From IMG/VR virus record IMGVR_UViG_3300042523_000478, positions 1-64,000 of that record: a DNA stretch of 64,000 bases; one strand, 5' to 3'. Made by a program: the position numbers and the translations under genes. Each line of letters starts with the position of its first letter. Position 1 is the stretch's first letter. Positions 34,465 to 42,939 of the stretch are shown in pieces. The notes under the pieces are model-generated. The model searched no databases. It was not told the DNA's origin and saw only the letters and a list, made by a program, of their open reading frames with translations. This DNA comes from a virus.

Positions 34465-36651
34465 CTAAATTAAAAAACTTGTTGTGGTGGTTGTGGTATG
34501 TCCCCCAATAGTGTAAGTAAAATCATTTGGTTCACAAACTACTATATCACAATCAGGACAAAATGGGTTAAACATCCTAAATTTTTCCTTTAATAAATTA
34601 AAGTTGTGTCTTATTTCTGAAGCATTTATTGGTTCAACATACATTCTAAATTGTGAAATACCACCTTCAAAAGTACCCCCAAATTCTTTTTCTAATAAAA
34701 TATTTGTTGTTAATCCGGATAATGATGTTCCGGACAAAATTGATGTTGGAAAACACTCTGGGTCTTGAATATAATTACTATAAGGAAGGGTACAAGAAGA
34801 AAATGTTAAATTTTCGTGAAGACCCTGAGTTCCCCCTCCCCAAGATATATTAAAAGGAACCCCTAATTGTTTTTCTTTATCGGTATTTAAAGCTCTTGGT
34901 ATCACTTCCTCAAAGTCCTCAATTGTATAATGTAGTTTACCGTTAACATATATTTTTAATCTACCATCCCTAAATTTTTTATCTTCAATCCAACTATAAT
35001 TAAGGTTAACAATATCAACACTTAATTCTATTTTTAACCCATTAGTATAAGGAGGTTTAATTAGTTCAACGGAATTGTTTGCCAAACTTTCTAAAGGTTC
35101 TGTTTTTGTAATATTACCTAACCCACCTCTGTACCATAAGTCACAATTGTCCAAATATGAATATCTTTCCCATACAACATCAAGTAAAAACCAATGTTCT
35201 AAATTTAAAAATTCTGGATTAATATTTTCACAATAAGAGTATATTGGAGGAGTACACCATTCTTGTATTGTATAACCTGTAACAAATGTTTGACCTGTTA
35301 TTGTGGTTCCTGTTGTAATACAATCTCCGGTAAACTTAAGAACTTTAATTCCAATACCAGGATTTTTAGGGTCTCCACATAATTTAAATGAAATATTATT
35401 TGACATAGAATCATATAAAGGGTCTTTCTCACAAGTATCCTCAATTGAAGTGTAACCTGTTGGGGTGCAATCCAAACAATCCAAACAAGTATCGCAAACA
35501 GCACAACTTGGAGTACAAACCGGAACAATGTGATCACAAGTTGGTATTGGACTTGGTGTAGGTGTTGGTGTAGGTGTTGGGGGTATTATTGTTACACAAG
35601 GGTGATTAAAACATTCCCACCCACAAGTTAAACAAGCGGAGTCTCCACATCCACACCCACAAGTTAATTTTTTTTCAGTTAACCCACCACATTTGTCACA
35701 ACCATAATTTAAATGAGGGTCATATTGACCATTTATAGATCTTGGGGGATACACAAAAATACATCTACTATTTGTTATAGTTTCATTACAACAAGCGCAA
35801 GTTTGTAAACAATTGGATAAAGGGGTGGTAACTCTAGTATAACCGGTAAAACAATTTGGTGTTCCATCGGCGTAATGATAAAACTTATTTTCCGCCCTAG
35901 TCCCCAAATAAAAAAAAGTATTTTTGTTTTCAGGATAAATTAAATTTAAAGTTGTTTCTCCAGTTGAGGGACCAAACTCATCGCAGAATCTTGGTTTTAA
36001 AACCATTTCAACAGACCAACCTTTATTTATTCTTTCCGGTAAAATTTCATAATCATAACCAAAAAGTTTATAAAATCCCTGATAGAACCCACCATACAAT
36101 TCGTGGTATTTACCTGCGGTTGGGTCTATCTTACTAACAACCTCATATAAGGTATAATTAGATATACCAGAAAATTTATTATATTCACCAGTATAACCAG
36201 TTACTTGTATTAACTTTAACCTTCTATCAACGTGTAACCTATCAAATTTAACGGTGTCGTCAAATAAACCATTTGTAAAAAATAATTCTTCTCCAGACAT
36301 TTTATTAACCAAACCATTATCAATACCTGTTAACCCAATATCACAAACGGTTGATGCCGAATAATTACAAAAATTTTCTTTTTTTGGGTTATAATAATTT
36401 TGGGAAACAAATATATTGTTTGGGTTAAAATTTTTATATGTTAATGTTAAATCCTGTGCGGTTAATGGGTTATCAATATCAAAGTATACCGGTAACTTAT
36501 TACCATATGTTTCTGCAATTAAATATGGTGAAAATATAACCTCCTCATAATAATCCCTTTCATCTGAAGTTAGGGACATGTCCATACTATCAGAAATCAT
36601 ATTAAGATTATATTTTTTATAAACGTATTGGTTAATATTTTGTTGTGCCAT
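34465..36651 (-). CDS. cysteine-rich fibre/baseplate protein with LamG-like domain
   Basis: 728 aa. Residues 1-110 are an N-terminal domain (MAQQNINQYVYKKYNLNMIS). Residues about 120-260 hold beta segments with WSVEMVLKPRF. Residues about 264-399 carry over 20 cysteines in CxxC, CxC and CC pairs (CDKCGG, CGCGCGDSACLTCGW, CAVCDTCLDCLDC), broken near 357 by a TPTPTPTPSP linker. Residues about 470-690 look like the second half of a LamG/ConA fold (WFLLDVVWERY, LKIYVNGKLHYTI, GGISQFRMYVEPI). The last residues are Thr-rich. I count 36 cysteines in all, unusual for a cytosolic product and suggestive of metal or disulfide cross-linking. It is divergent from the LETM1-like gene. Confidence 0.75.
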   Translation of the reverse strand: MAQQNINQYVYKKYNLNMISDSMDMSLTSDERDYYEEVIFSPYLIAETYGNKLPVYFDIDNPLTAQDLTLTYKNFNPNNIFVSQNYYNPKKENFCNYSASTVCDIGLTGIDNGLVNKMSGEELFFTNGLFDDTVKFDRLHVDRRLKLIQVTGYTGEYNKFSGISNYTLYEVVSKIDPTAGKYHELYGGFYQGFYKLFGYDYEILPERINKGWSVEMVLKPRFCDEFGPSTGETTLNLIYPENKNTFFYLGTRAENKFYHYADGTPNCFTGYTRVTTPLSNCLQTCACCNETITNSRCIFVYPPRSINGQYDPHLNYGCDKCGGLTEKKLTCGCGCGDSACLTCGWECFNHPCVTIIPPTPTPTPTPSPIPTCDHIVPVCTPSCAVCDTCLDCLDCTPTGYTSIEDTCEKDPLYDSMSNNISFKLCGDPKNPGIGIKVLKFTGDCITTGTTITGQTFVTGYTIQEWCTPPIYSYCENINPEFLNLEHWFLLDVVWERYSYLDNCDLWYRGGLGNITKTEPLESLANNSVELIKPPYTNGLKIELSVDIVNLNYSWIEDKKFRDGRLKIYVNGKLHYTIEDFEEVIPRALNTDKEKQLGVPFNISWGGGTQGLHENLTFSSCTLPYSNYIQDPECFPTSILSGTSLSGLTTNILLEKEFGGTFEGGISQFRMYVEPINASEIRHNFNLLKEKFRMFNPFCPDCDIVVCEPNDFTYTIGGHTTTTTTSFLI

Positions 36652-36661
36652 ACTTTTTATT

Positions 36662-36669
36662 TATAAATA
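36662..36669 (-). promoter_or_regulatory. candidate late promoter motif (GTATTTATA), leftward
   Basis: TTGTATTTATAAATA on the minus strand, 10 nt before the ATG of the 728-aa gene. It forms a divergent pair with the plus-strand motif at 36683-36690. Confidence 0.4.
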
Positions 36670-36682
36670 CAACAAATCAAAG

Positions 36683-36690
36683 TATTTATA
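36683..36690 (+). promoter_or_regulatory. candidate late promoter motif (GTATTTATA), rightward
   Basis: AAGTATTTATATG, 13 nt before the ATG of the LETM1-like gene. The two divergent motifs are only 13 nt apart. Confidence 0.4.
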
Positions 36691-36703
36691 TGAAAAACTG
36701 TTT

Positions 36704-37858
36704 ATGATTGAGTTTGAAAAAGAATATTTTAATAAACCATATTATTTCTTTTTAAAGGATAGGGGGAATAAAATATCTTTGCATTATTCTGTATCTGAAA
36801 ATTTAAATGAGGCAAAGAAAGAAGATAACAAAATGGACTTCCCTAAAAAAGAAGAAAAAAATGTTAAAAATTTTATTTCAAAAACCCTTAAAGATAGTAG
36901 AAAAATAAGTTTAGATTCTATAACTAAAAATTTAAAAAAATTAGTTTCCTCAACTAAAGATGAGGTGGTTGAAACAAAATTATTAGGGAAGATACTTTCA
37001 AAATCAATAACCTCATTTGTTAAAGGGGGTGATTTTAAATTAGATAAAGAGGACGTTGATTTTATTAAATCACAATCAAAAGATATTTTAAAATTAATAC
37101 CAATTATTGTTTTTCAATTGGTTCCAGGATCAACAATTGCAACTCCATTTATAATTTCATTAGCGGATAAAGCGGGTATTAGATTAAATAGTAAAATACC
37201 TGAAAAATATAAAAAGAAAGAAAAAGAAGGTGGTGAATTAGATGAATTTGTTGATGCGGATGGAAGTTTTTCTTCTTCAAACATACCAATTTTAGATATG
37301 GGACAACACACTCAATGGACACAAGACCAGAGAGCCGCATTAATTAGAAACGCTACCGGTATGTTCCCTCAAAGAGCTAGAATATTTTATGGGGAATCAA
37401 AAGAAAATAAAACACCATTAGAGGAAGAAAATTACTCCGACACTTATGGGTATGCGGAAATGGAAAATGTAAACTCATTTAATGAATGTTTAGAGGTTTT
37501 TGAAGAGTTGGGGGTAAAAGATCCGTTTGAAAGATATGAAAGATGTATGAGTTTTGGTTACGACCCTGAACTTGATGTAGAACTTAAACAAGAAAAAAAA
37601 CATGGTGAGTGTGAGGATTGTGATGTTAAAATGAGAATCAACGAACTTAGAAAAGATAAGATGAAAAAAATGATTGATGAAATCTTATTGGATAAAAAGA
37701 AAAAATCTGAGGATGTTGTAAAAAAAGATTCTGATGAAGACGATGAATCCCCAATAAGTAAAATACTTTTAAGAAATATAGAATCAATTAAGAAAATTGC
37801 AGAAAAAGAAGGTATTGATTTAAATAAATTAATAAAACATTTAAAAGAAGGTGAATAA
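36704..37858 (+). CDS. LETM1-like domain protein
   Basis: 384 aa. Residues 1-45 include a NLNEAKKED segment that could be a processing site. Residues about 60-170 resemble the ribosome-binding region of LETM1 proteins: KDEVVETKLLGKILSKS, ILKLIPIIVFQLVPGSTIAT and PFIISLADKAGIRLNSKIPE. The hydrophobic stretch near 130-150 may be membrane-associated. The C-terminal 200 residues are charged, with a CLEVFEELGVKDPFERYERC segment, an ECEDCD pair and helical Lys/Glu-rich regions. It heads a run of five closely spaced plus-strand genes and has TATTTATA 13 nt upstream. The role is unknown; late or virion-associated expression is inferred. Confidence 0.6.
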   Translation: MIEFEKEYFNKPYYFFLKDRGNKISLHYSVSENLNEAKKEDNKMDFPKKEEKNVKNFISKTLKDSRKISLDSITKNLKKLVSSTKDEVVETKLLGKILSKSITSFVKGGDFKLDKEDVDFIKSQSKDILKLIPIIVFQLVPGSTIATPFIISLADKAGIRLNSKIPEKYKKKEKEGGELDEFVDADGSFSSSNIPILDMGQHTQWTQDQRAALIRNATGMFPQRARIFYGESKENKTPLEEENYSDTYGYAEMENVNSFNECLEVFEELGVKDPFERYERCMSFGYDPELDVELKQEKKHGECEDCDVKMRINELRKDKMKKMIDEILLDKKKKSEDVVKKDSDEDDESPISKILLRNIESIKKIAEKEGIDLNKLIKHLKEGE

Positions 37859-38321
37859 AGATTTATATGGACAAGTTATTTATCTACCAAAGGAGATAGT
37901 TGAATACTTAGGGATTTGTTTTAACCACTTACCTAATTCTGACACCTCGATTGAAGGACATAAAAGAAACCAAGAATTAAGAGATACTGGGTATGTTACT
38001 TACCAACAATTAGGGAGGATTAAAAATTGGTTTGATAATTATTCTGGGGACGGAAAAGACGCTCCATATATTTTAAATGGTGCGGATTATATGAAAAGTT
38101 GGACCGATAGGACCTTAGAGAGTATGAGAAATGGGGATTCGTTCACAAAAAGGATTGAAACTGAACATATGCCAGAACCAATTGATGGTAAAGTATATGA
38201 CGATATGGGTTGGTTAGCAGATATGAATAGACCATCTAAAGAACATAGTAAGTTTACGGATGATATAAAAATCACTGAAAACCTTAAAAAAATAAACAAA
38301 ATAATGCAAAAACTACTTTAA
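37851..38321 (+). CDS. conserved-type phage protein, unknown function
   Basis: 156 aa starting at GTG 37851 (MNKDLYGQVIYLP). No in-frame ATG occurs for about 80 codons, and the start overlaps the upstream stop by 8 nt, which supports GTG. It is predicted helical and polar, with an N-terminal YLPKEIVEYLGICFNHL and a mid-region YVTYQQLGRIKNWFDNY that could be a small DNA-binding or assembly helix. The C-terminus NLKKINKIMQKLL is amphipathic. No known family recognised. Position suggests a head or assembly factor. Confidence 0.6.
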   Translation: MNKDLYGQVIYLPKEIVEYLGICFNHLPNSDTSIEGHKRNQELRDTGYVTYQQLGRIKNWFDNYSGDGKDAPYILNGADYMKSWTDRTLESMRNGDSFTKRIETEHMPEPIDGKVYDDMGWLADMNRPSKEHSKFTDDIKITENLKKINKIMQKLL

Positions 38322-38322
38322 A

Positions 38323-38610
38323 ATGGCAACTAGTGAAAGATTAGATTTTAGTCAACCAATGAATGATTTAGGTCAAATTGGTGAAGAGCAAAGAAAAAAA
38401 TTATTTCCAAAGAATGATTATAAAGAACAAAATAAATATTCAGCAACAAATCCTGACGCTCTTGGTGATGGTGATGAGTTTGGTAAAGGTACCGGTATTT
38501 TCTTAGATACCGCGAATGGAGGTTCTTCTGTTGATACATTAGAAAGAATTAATGAAATTAAAATTAACGAATATCAAATAGACAAACCTTATACCACTCC
38601 ATCGGCATAA
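38323..38610 (+). CDS. small acidic hypothetical protein
   Basis: 95 aa (MATSERLDFSQPMNDLGQ), one nucleotide after the upstream stop and sharing the A of its own stop with the next ATG (TAATG). It is Asp/Gly-rich in the middle (ALGDGDEFGKGTG) with no hydrophobic segment. Conserved spacing and coupling support a real gene. Function unknown. Confidence 0.6.
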   Translation: MATSERLDFSQPMNDLGQIGEEQRKKLFPKNDYKEQNKYSATNPDALGDGDEFGKGTGIFLDTANGGSSVDTLERINEIKINEYQIDKPYTTPSA

Positions 38611-38990
38611 TGAAACTTTACAATAACTATAATAAACTTATTCTTGAAATAGCTTCAATAAATAATATTGTAGACGCTATTAAGAAAAGGCAGCGTGTTA
38701 TTGTTTATTATGAAGGAGATGAACCAGGGGGAAAAGGATTAAGAATTGTTGAGCCGGTTTGTTTTGGTTATAGTAAAGCAGGTAATCCAGTTTTACGGGC
38801 GTGGGATTTAGAAGGGGCTTCTCACAGGGCTTATCTTGGTAAAAAACCTCTACCTAGTTGGAGATTATTTAGAGTAGACAAGGTAATTACTTTTAAACCA
38901 ACAACCGAGACATTTAATGAGGCAAGACCAAATTATAATCCGTCTGGTGATAAAAGTATGACTAAAGTCATTATAAACGCAGTATTTTAA
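38610..38990 (+). CDS. WYL-like domain protein with short N-terminal leader
   Basis: 126 aa. Residues 1-16 (MKLYNNYNKLILEIAS) form an amphipathic leader ending in LILE, a possible gp21-type cleavage site. Residues about 20-105 follow the WYL pattern: RVIVYYEGDEPGG, RIVEPVCFGYSKAGNPVLRA and RLFRVDKVITFKP. WYL domains usually sense nucleotides or nucleic acid in transcription factors, but no helix-turn-helix is present here. Coupled to the previous gene through TAATG. A virion-internal or regulatory role is possible; neither is shown. Confidence 0.65.
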   Translation: MKLYNNYNKLILEIASINNIVDAIKKRQRVIVYYEGDEPGGKGLRIVEPVCFGYSKAGNPVLRAWDLEGASHRAYLGKKPLPSWRLFRVDKVITFKPTTETFNEARPNYNPSGDKSMTKVIINAVF

Positions 38991-38994
38991 TTAT

Positions 38995-39630
38995 ATGAAT
39001 AACGAAGACCAATTATTACAAAAATTAATGATATCCAAAAAAATTATGGAAAAACATAACGAAATGGGTAGAGGAAATGGAGGTTCTATGAATATGGACC
39101 GTCCTGTGGTTGAGGAGTATCGACCAGTTAACGCAAAATATAACGTTCCCCAAGAATATTTACAAGAATCGGAACAAACACAACAACCTTATTTATCTGA
39201 ATTACCAAGAGAAAATACTAAACCTGTTGGATCTCCTACTACGGACGCAATTAAAAACTCTAGATTGCCGGATGAAATAAAAAGATTAATGATGGAACAC
39301 CCAATACAACAACCAACTATGGGAGTTAATACAAGTGCAACATTGTCTAATGATTTGATAGAAAGAGCGTCTAGATTAATGAATACAAAACCAAATGGTA
39401 GTTTAATAGAAAATACTACGGTTAAAAAACAACAACCACAAAATTTATCACTTAATTCTATTAATGCTGATGATATTAAAAGTATTGTAAGAGAAACTGT
39501 TCAGGATGTGTTAAGAGAGAATGGTCTTTTAATTGAGTCAACATCAAACAGTAACGAACTTTTTAAATTTAAAGTAGGGCAACATTTGTTTGAGGGTAAA
39601 TTAACAAGTGTTAAGAAAGTTGCTAAATAA
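38995..39630 (+). CDS. hypothetical phage protein with C-terminal charged helix
   Basis: 211 aa. The N-terminal third is polar (MNNEDQLLQKLMISKKIMEK); the middle is Pro/Gln/Asn-rich and probably disordered (VEEYRPVNAKYNVPQEYL). The last 60 residues contain DDIKSIVRETVQDVLRENG and a short beta segment FKFKVGQHLFEGKL. It ends the run 36704-39630 and is followed by a good intrinsic terminator. I do not recognise a family. Confidence 0.6.
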   Translation: MNNEDQLLQKLMISKKIMEKHNEMGRGNGGSMNMDRPVVEEYRPVNAKYNVPQEYLQESEQTQQPYLSELPRENTKPVGSPTTDAIKNSRLPDEIKRLMMEHPIQQPTMGVNTSATLSNDLIERASRLMNTKPNGSLIENTTVKKQQPQNLSLNSINADDIKSIVRETVQDVLRENGLLIESTSNSNELFKFKVGQHLFEGKLTSVKKVAK

Positions 39631-39649
39631 ATTTACTTAAAATTAATTT

Positions 39650-39680
39650 ATCCCATTCTCTTTGAGTTTGGGATTTTTTT
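39650..39680 (+). terminator. intrinsic terminator of the 36704-39630 run
   Basis: ATCCCA, a 13-base loop and TGGGAT followed by a T run, 20 nt after the stop of the 211-aa gene. Confidence 0.75.
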
Positions 39681-39689
39681 ATTTTATGG

Positions 39690-39721
39690 GTTGATATTTT
39701 TACAATATTTAAGTATCTTTT
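39690..39721 (+). promoter_or_regulatory. candidate Bacteroidetes-type promoter
   Basis: GTTG, 20 nt, then TATCTTTT, close to the Bacteroidetes TTTG / TAnnTTTG consensus. It lies after a terminator and 6 nt before the ATG of the glycosyltransferase at 39728. A GATATTTTTA sequence overlaps it, so assignment to host or phage sigma factor is open. Confidence 0.4.
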
Positions 39722-39727
39722 CCTTAT

Positions 39728-40942
39728 ATGGAAAAAATCAATGTACTAGTACTCCCTTCAGACCAATCAGGTGTTGGTAAATTTAGGTCAACTGACCCCC
39801 ACATTAAATTACAGAATATGTATCCAGATGATTTCCATGTGGATATTGAGTATCAACCAAATGTAAACGACATTAATTTTTGGAAAAAATATCAAATTGT
39901 ACATTTCCATAGAACAATTGGGTCTGATTACGATAACACACCTATACTTATTAAGCAATTACAAGCTATGGGAATTGTTGTTGTTGGTGATATAGATGAT
40001 TATTGGTTACCAACAAAAGAACACCCGATTCACCAATTAATTATTCAAAATAAATTATACGAAAAAATTGTTGCAAATTTAAAAGTTGCCGATTATGTTA
40101 TTACAACAACAGAAATTTTTGCCAATGAAATAAGAAAATTTAATAAAAATGTAATTGTTTTGCCAAATGCAATCGACCCGAATGATCCACAGTTTAATGA
40201 ACCAACATTACCTTCAGAAAAAATTAGAGTTGGTTGGTTAGGTGGTTCATCACATTTACACGATTTAAAATTACTTGATGGAACAGTTTCAAAACTATCA
40301 CAACAACAAGATAAGTTACAATTTTATCTTTGTGGGTTTGATATAAGAGGTACCGTTACCGAAATAAATCAACAAACAGGAGAAAAAACTCAAAGACCTA
40401 TTAAACCTGAAGAAACCGTTTGGGTTAAATATGAACAAATATTTACTAATGATTACAAAATAATAACACCAACATATAAAGATTATCTTAATACTTTTGT
40501 TGAGAATGATTACTCTGGTGTTGAAAATGAAAATTATGTTCGTGTTTGGACTCGTCCTGTAAGCTCATACGCAAAAAACTATTCCAAGTTTGATATATCA
40601 CTAGCTCCTATTAAAAATCACATCTTTAATAGAATGAAATCACAATTAAAAGTTATTGAGGCTGGGTTCTATAAAAAAGCATTAATCGCTTCAAATGTTG
40701 GTCCATATACCATTGATTTAAAACACGCACTAGATAAAGGTCAATTTACCGACGGTAACGCTTTATTAGTTAATGAAAATAACAACCATAGTGATTGGGC
40801 AAAAAATATTAAGAAATTGGTTGACAATCCAAATATGATTGTTGATCTTGGTGAGAGGTTGTATGAAACAGTAAGTGTTAAATATAATCTTAATTTTGTG
40901 ACGGCCGAACGTGCATCTTTTTACAAATCTTTAATAAAATAA
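39728..40942 (+). CDS. GT4-like glycosyltransferase
   Basis: 404 aa. The N-terminal Rossmann half has INVLVLPSDQSGVGKFRSTD, IVHFHRTIGSDYDN and VVVGDIDDYWLP; the linker contains ITTTEIFANEIRKFNKNVIV and LPNAID. The donor half opens with RVGWLGGSSHLHDL, and KSQLKVIEAGFYKKALIASN holds the E-x7-E region of GT4 enzymes. It is the first gene after a terminator and promoter and probably heads the long plus-strand run. Acceptor unknown. Confidence 0.8.
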   Translation: MEKINVLVLPSDQSGVGKFRSTDPHIKLQNMYPDDFHVDIEYQPNVNDINFWKKYQIVHFHRTIGSDYDNTPILIKQLQAMGIVVVGDIDDYWLPTKEHPIHQLIIQNKLYEKIVANLKVADYVITTTEIFANEIRKFNKNVIVLPNAIDPNDPQFNEPTLPSEKIRVGWLGGSSHLHDLKLLDGTVSKLSQQQDKLQFYLCGFDIRGTVTEINQQTGEKTQRPIKPEETVWVKYEQIFTNDYKIITPTYKDYLNTFVENDYSGVENENYVRVWTRPVSSYAKNYSKFDISLAPIKNHIFNRMKSQLKVIEAGFYKKALIASNVGPYTIDLKHALDKGQFTDGNALLVNENNNHSDWAKNIKKLVDNPNMIVDLGERLYETVSVKYNLNFVTAERASFYKSLIK

Positions 40943-40945
40943 TTT

Positions 40946-41665
40946 ATGATTAATATACCTATAACAAAAATTTTGTTTCTTGATATAGAAACAGTTGGTG
41001 GATGTAAGGACTGGGAAAATTGTCAAGAAAATAATCCAGGAGTTGCAAGTCAATTTGAAAAATATTTTGATTGGTTCCTAAAAAGATTTCCTGAAGATAA
41101 TTTAAACAACCAAGATGAAAATCAATTAAAAAATACGGTGTTTGTAAAAAGAGCCGCTTTAGTTCCAGAGTTTGCAAAAATTGTATGTGTTTCTATGGCG
41201 TTTGTTATGGATAATGGTGACATTAAAAAACAAACTTTTTCTGGTGATGATGAAAAAAAACTTTTAAGTGATGTAAGAAATCTTTTAGATAGATGTCACA
41301 AGTTGGATTTTTATCTTTGTGGTCACAACCTTAAAAACTTTGACATACCTATGTTGGCAAAACGAATGATTATAAATGGAATTATGCCTTCAAAGATTCT
41401 ACCTTCTTACGATACAAAACCTTGGGAAGTAAAGGCGATTGATACTAAAGAAATATGGCAATACGGATCATATACCTCAATTGGTTCTTTAGATCTTATG
41501 TGTACTTGTCTTGACATACCAACACCAAAAGACGGTGAAGTAACCGGAGATAAAGTACATCATGCATACTGGAATGAAAATAAATTAGAGGCAATCTCAG
41601 AATATTGTGAGAAAGATGTTAATGTTTTGATTGACACTATAAAAAAATTAAAAGAATTAAAATAA
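40946..41665 (+). CDS. DEDDy 3'-5' exonuclease (PolB-exo-like)
   Basis: 239 aa. It matches the stand-alone exonuclease family related to the proofreading domain of family B DNA polymerases (PF10108-like). Exo I is FLDIETVGG at about residue 12, Exo II is CGHNLKNFDIPMLAKR near 125, and Exo III is ISEYCEKDVNVLID near 215 with the Tyr-x3-Asp of the DEDDy class. Cytosolic, acting on DNA 3' ends. It is separated by 3 nt from the upstream GT gene and shares its last base with the dUTPase start, so it is co-expressed with nucleotide-metabolism genes. Confidence 0.85.
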   Translation: MINIPITKILFLDIETVGGCKDWENCQENNPGVASQFEKYFDWFLKRFPEDNLNNQDENQLKNTVFVKRAALVPEFAKIVCVSMAFVMDNGDIKKQTFSGDDEKKLLSDVRNLLDRCHKLDFYLCGHNLKNFDIPMLAKRMIINGIMPSKILPSYDTKPWEVKAIDTKEIWQYGSYTSIGSLDLMCTCLDIPTPKDGEVTGDKVHHAYWNENKLEAISEYCEKDVNVLIDTIKKLKELK

Positions 41666-42222
41666 TGGGAATAGAAGATTTGTTTGAAGATTCAATAGAG
41701 GACACTGACTACAATCAAATAATTGAGGAGTATGGTCTTGATGTTAAACAACTTGAGAAGGATATGGGAATTTATCAACCTACAATGGATTTAAGGTTCT
41801 CCTTCTCAAATGAAGGATCAATTACACCTAAATACGCATACCCTACAGATTCAGGTATGGATTTATATTCAACTGAAGATATTGATGTAGACCCTTTTGG
41901 TAGAGTTTTAGTTCCAACTGGAGTTCATTTTGATATTCCAGAAAATTACGAAATACAAGTAAGAACTAAAAGTGGTTTAGCTCTTAACCAGGGATTAATG
42001 GTTTTAAATAGTCCTGGCACTGTAGATCAAGGTTATACGGGAGAAATTAAAGTTATTTTGATGAATATGAATAACGAAGTAATCACCGTAAATAAAGGAC
42101 AAAAAATTGCACAAGCGGTTCTATGTCCAGTGGTTTCAGGTAAATGGGTTAAATTAATTGAGGTTAAAAAATTAGAAAATAAAGAAAGAAGCGATAACGG
42201 CTTCGGATCAACAGGAATTTAA
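41665..42222 (+). CDS. dut: dUTPase
   Basis: 185 aa. Hydrolyses dUTP to dUMP and pyrophosphate, limiting uracil in phage DNA. The conserved motifs are in order: TDSGMDLYS (motif 1), VRTKSGLALNQG (2), SPGTVDQGYTGEIKVILMN (3), GQKIAQAVLCPV (4) and the C-terminal RSDNGFGSTG (5), which closes the trimer active site. An N-terminal extension of about 45 acidic residues (MGIEDLFEDSIEDTDYNQ) is unusual and may be a docking tail. It overlaps the exonuclease by one base. Confidence 0.95.
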   Translation: MGIEDLFEDSIEDTDYNQIIEEYGLDVKQLEKDMGIYQPTMDLRFSFSNEGSITPKYAYPTDSGMDLYSTEDIDVDPFGRVLVPTGVHFDIPENYEIQVRTKSGLALNQGLMVLNSPGTVDQGYTGEIKVILMNMNNEVITVNKGQKIAQAVLCPVVSGKWVKLIEVKKLENKERSDNGFGSTGI

Positions 42223-42225
42223 ATC

Positions 42226-42939
42226 ATGAGAGTTGCGTTAGTTTGCATTGCAAAAAATGAAGAATTATATATCCAAGAGTGGATTGATTATAATAAAAAA
42301 TTAGGGTTTGATGATATAATCATTTACCAAAATGACTGGAGATGGTCAGGTGAGAACGATAACGTTCATAAAATAGATTTTGATGGGTTAAATAAACAAA
42401 GAGACGCATATAATCACTTTATTAAACATAATGTTAATAATTTTGATTGGGTTGCATTTTTTGATGTTGATGAGTTTTTAGTTTTAAAAAAACATGATAA
42501 TATCAAATCTTTTCTTTCCGACTATGAGGAATTTCCGGCCGTAGGAATAAATTGGGTGTTATTTGGTGATAATGGACATAAAACCGTTAACGGTGATTAT
42601 AACGTAGTAAAAAGATTTACTAAAAGACAGAAAGATGTGAATTTACACGTTAAATGTATTGTAAAATTAACACCAACAACACATATGAGTGTTCATAACC
42701 CGAGTTCTGTTTGGGTTGACACCCATAAACGACAAAATACAGGTCCATTTACTCAAATACACACTGACGATATTGCGCAGATAAACCACTATTTTTGTAA
42801 AACACAAGAGGAATTCCAATTAAAATGTGACAGAGGTAGGGCAGATATGTTTAATACTAAACGAAACATAGGTGAGTTTGAACCTCACAACACTAACGAC
42901 ACGGAAGACTTAACCGCATATAATTTCTTTTACAAATGA
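42226..42939 (+). CDS. GT92/Glyco_tranf_2_4-like glycosyltransferase
   Basis: 237 aa. Starts MRVALVCIAKNEELYIQEWI, then DYNKKLGFDDIIIYQND; the metal site is VAFFDVDEFLVL near residue 82, followed by INWVLFGDNGH and a C-terminal INHYFCKTQEEF region. This is the ordinary layout of the Glyco_tranf_2_4/GT92 group, full length. It overlaps the next gene by 4 nt and opens the cluster of surface-sugar genes lying between dUTPase and PhoH. Confidence 0.85.
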   Translation: MRVALVCIAKNEELYIQEWIDYNKKLGFDDIIIYQNDWRWSGENDNVHKIDFDGLNKQRDAYNHFIKHNVNNFDWVAFFDVDEFLVLKKHDNIKSFLSDYEEFPAVGINWVLFGDNGHKTVNGDYNVVKRFTKRQKDVNLHVKCIVKLTPTTHMSVHNPSSVWVDTHKRQNTGPFTQIHTDDIAQINHYFCKTQEEFQLKCDRGRADMFNTKRNIGEFEPHNTNDTEDLTAYNFFYK

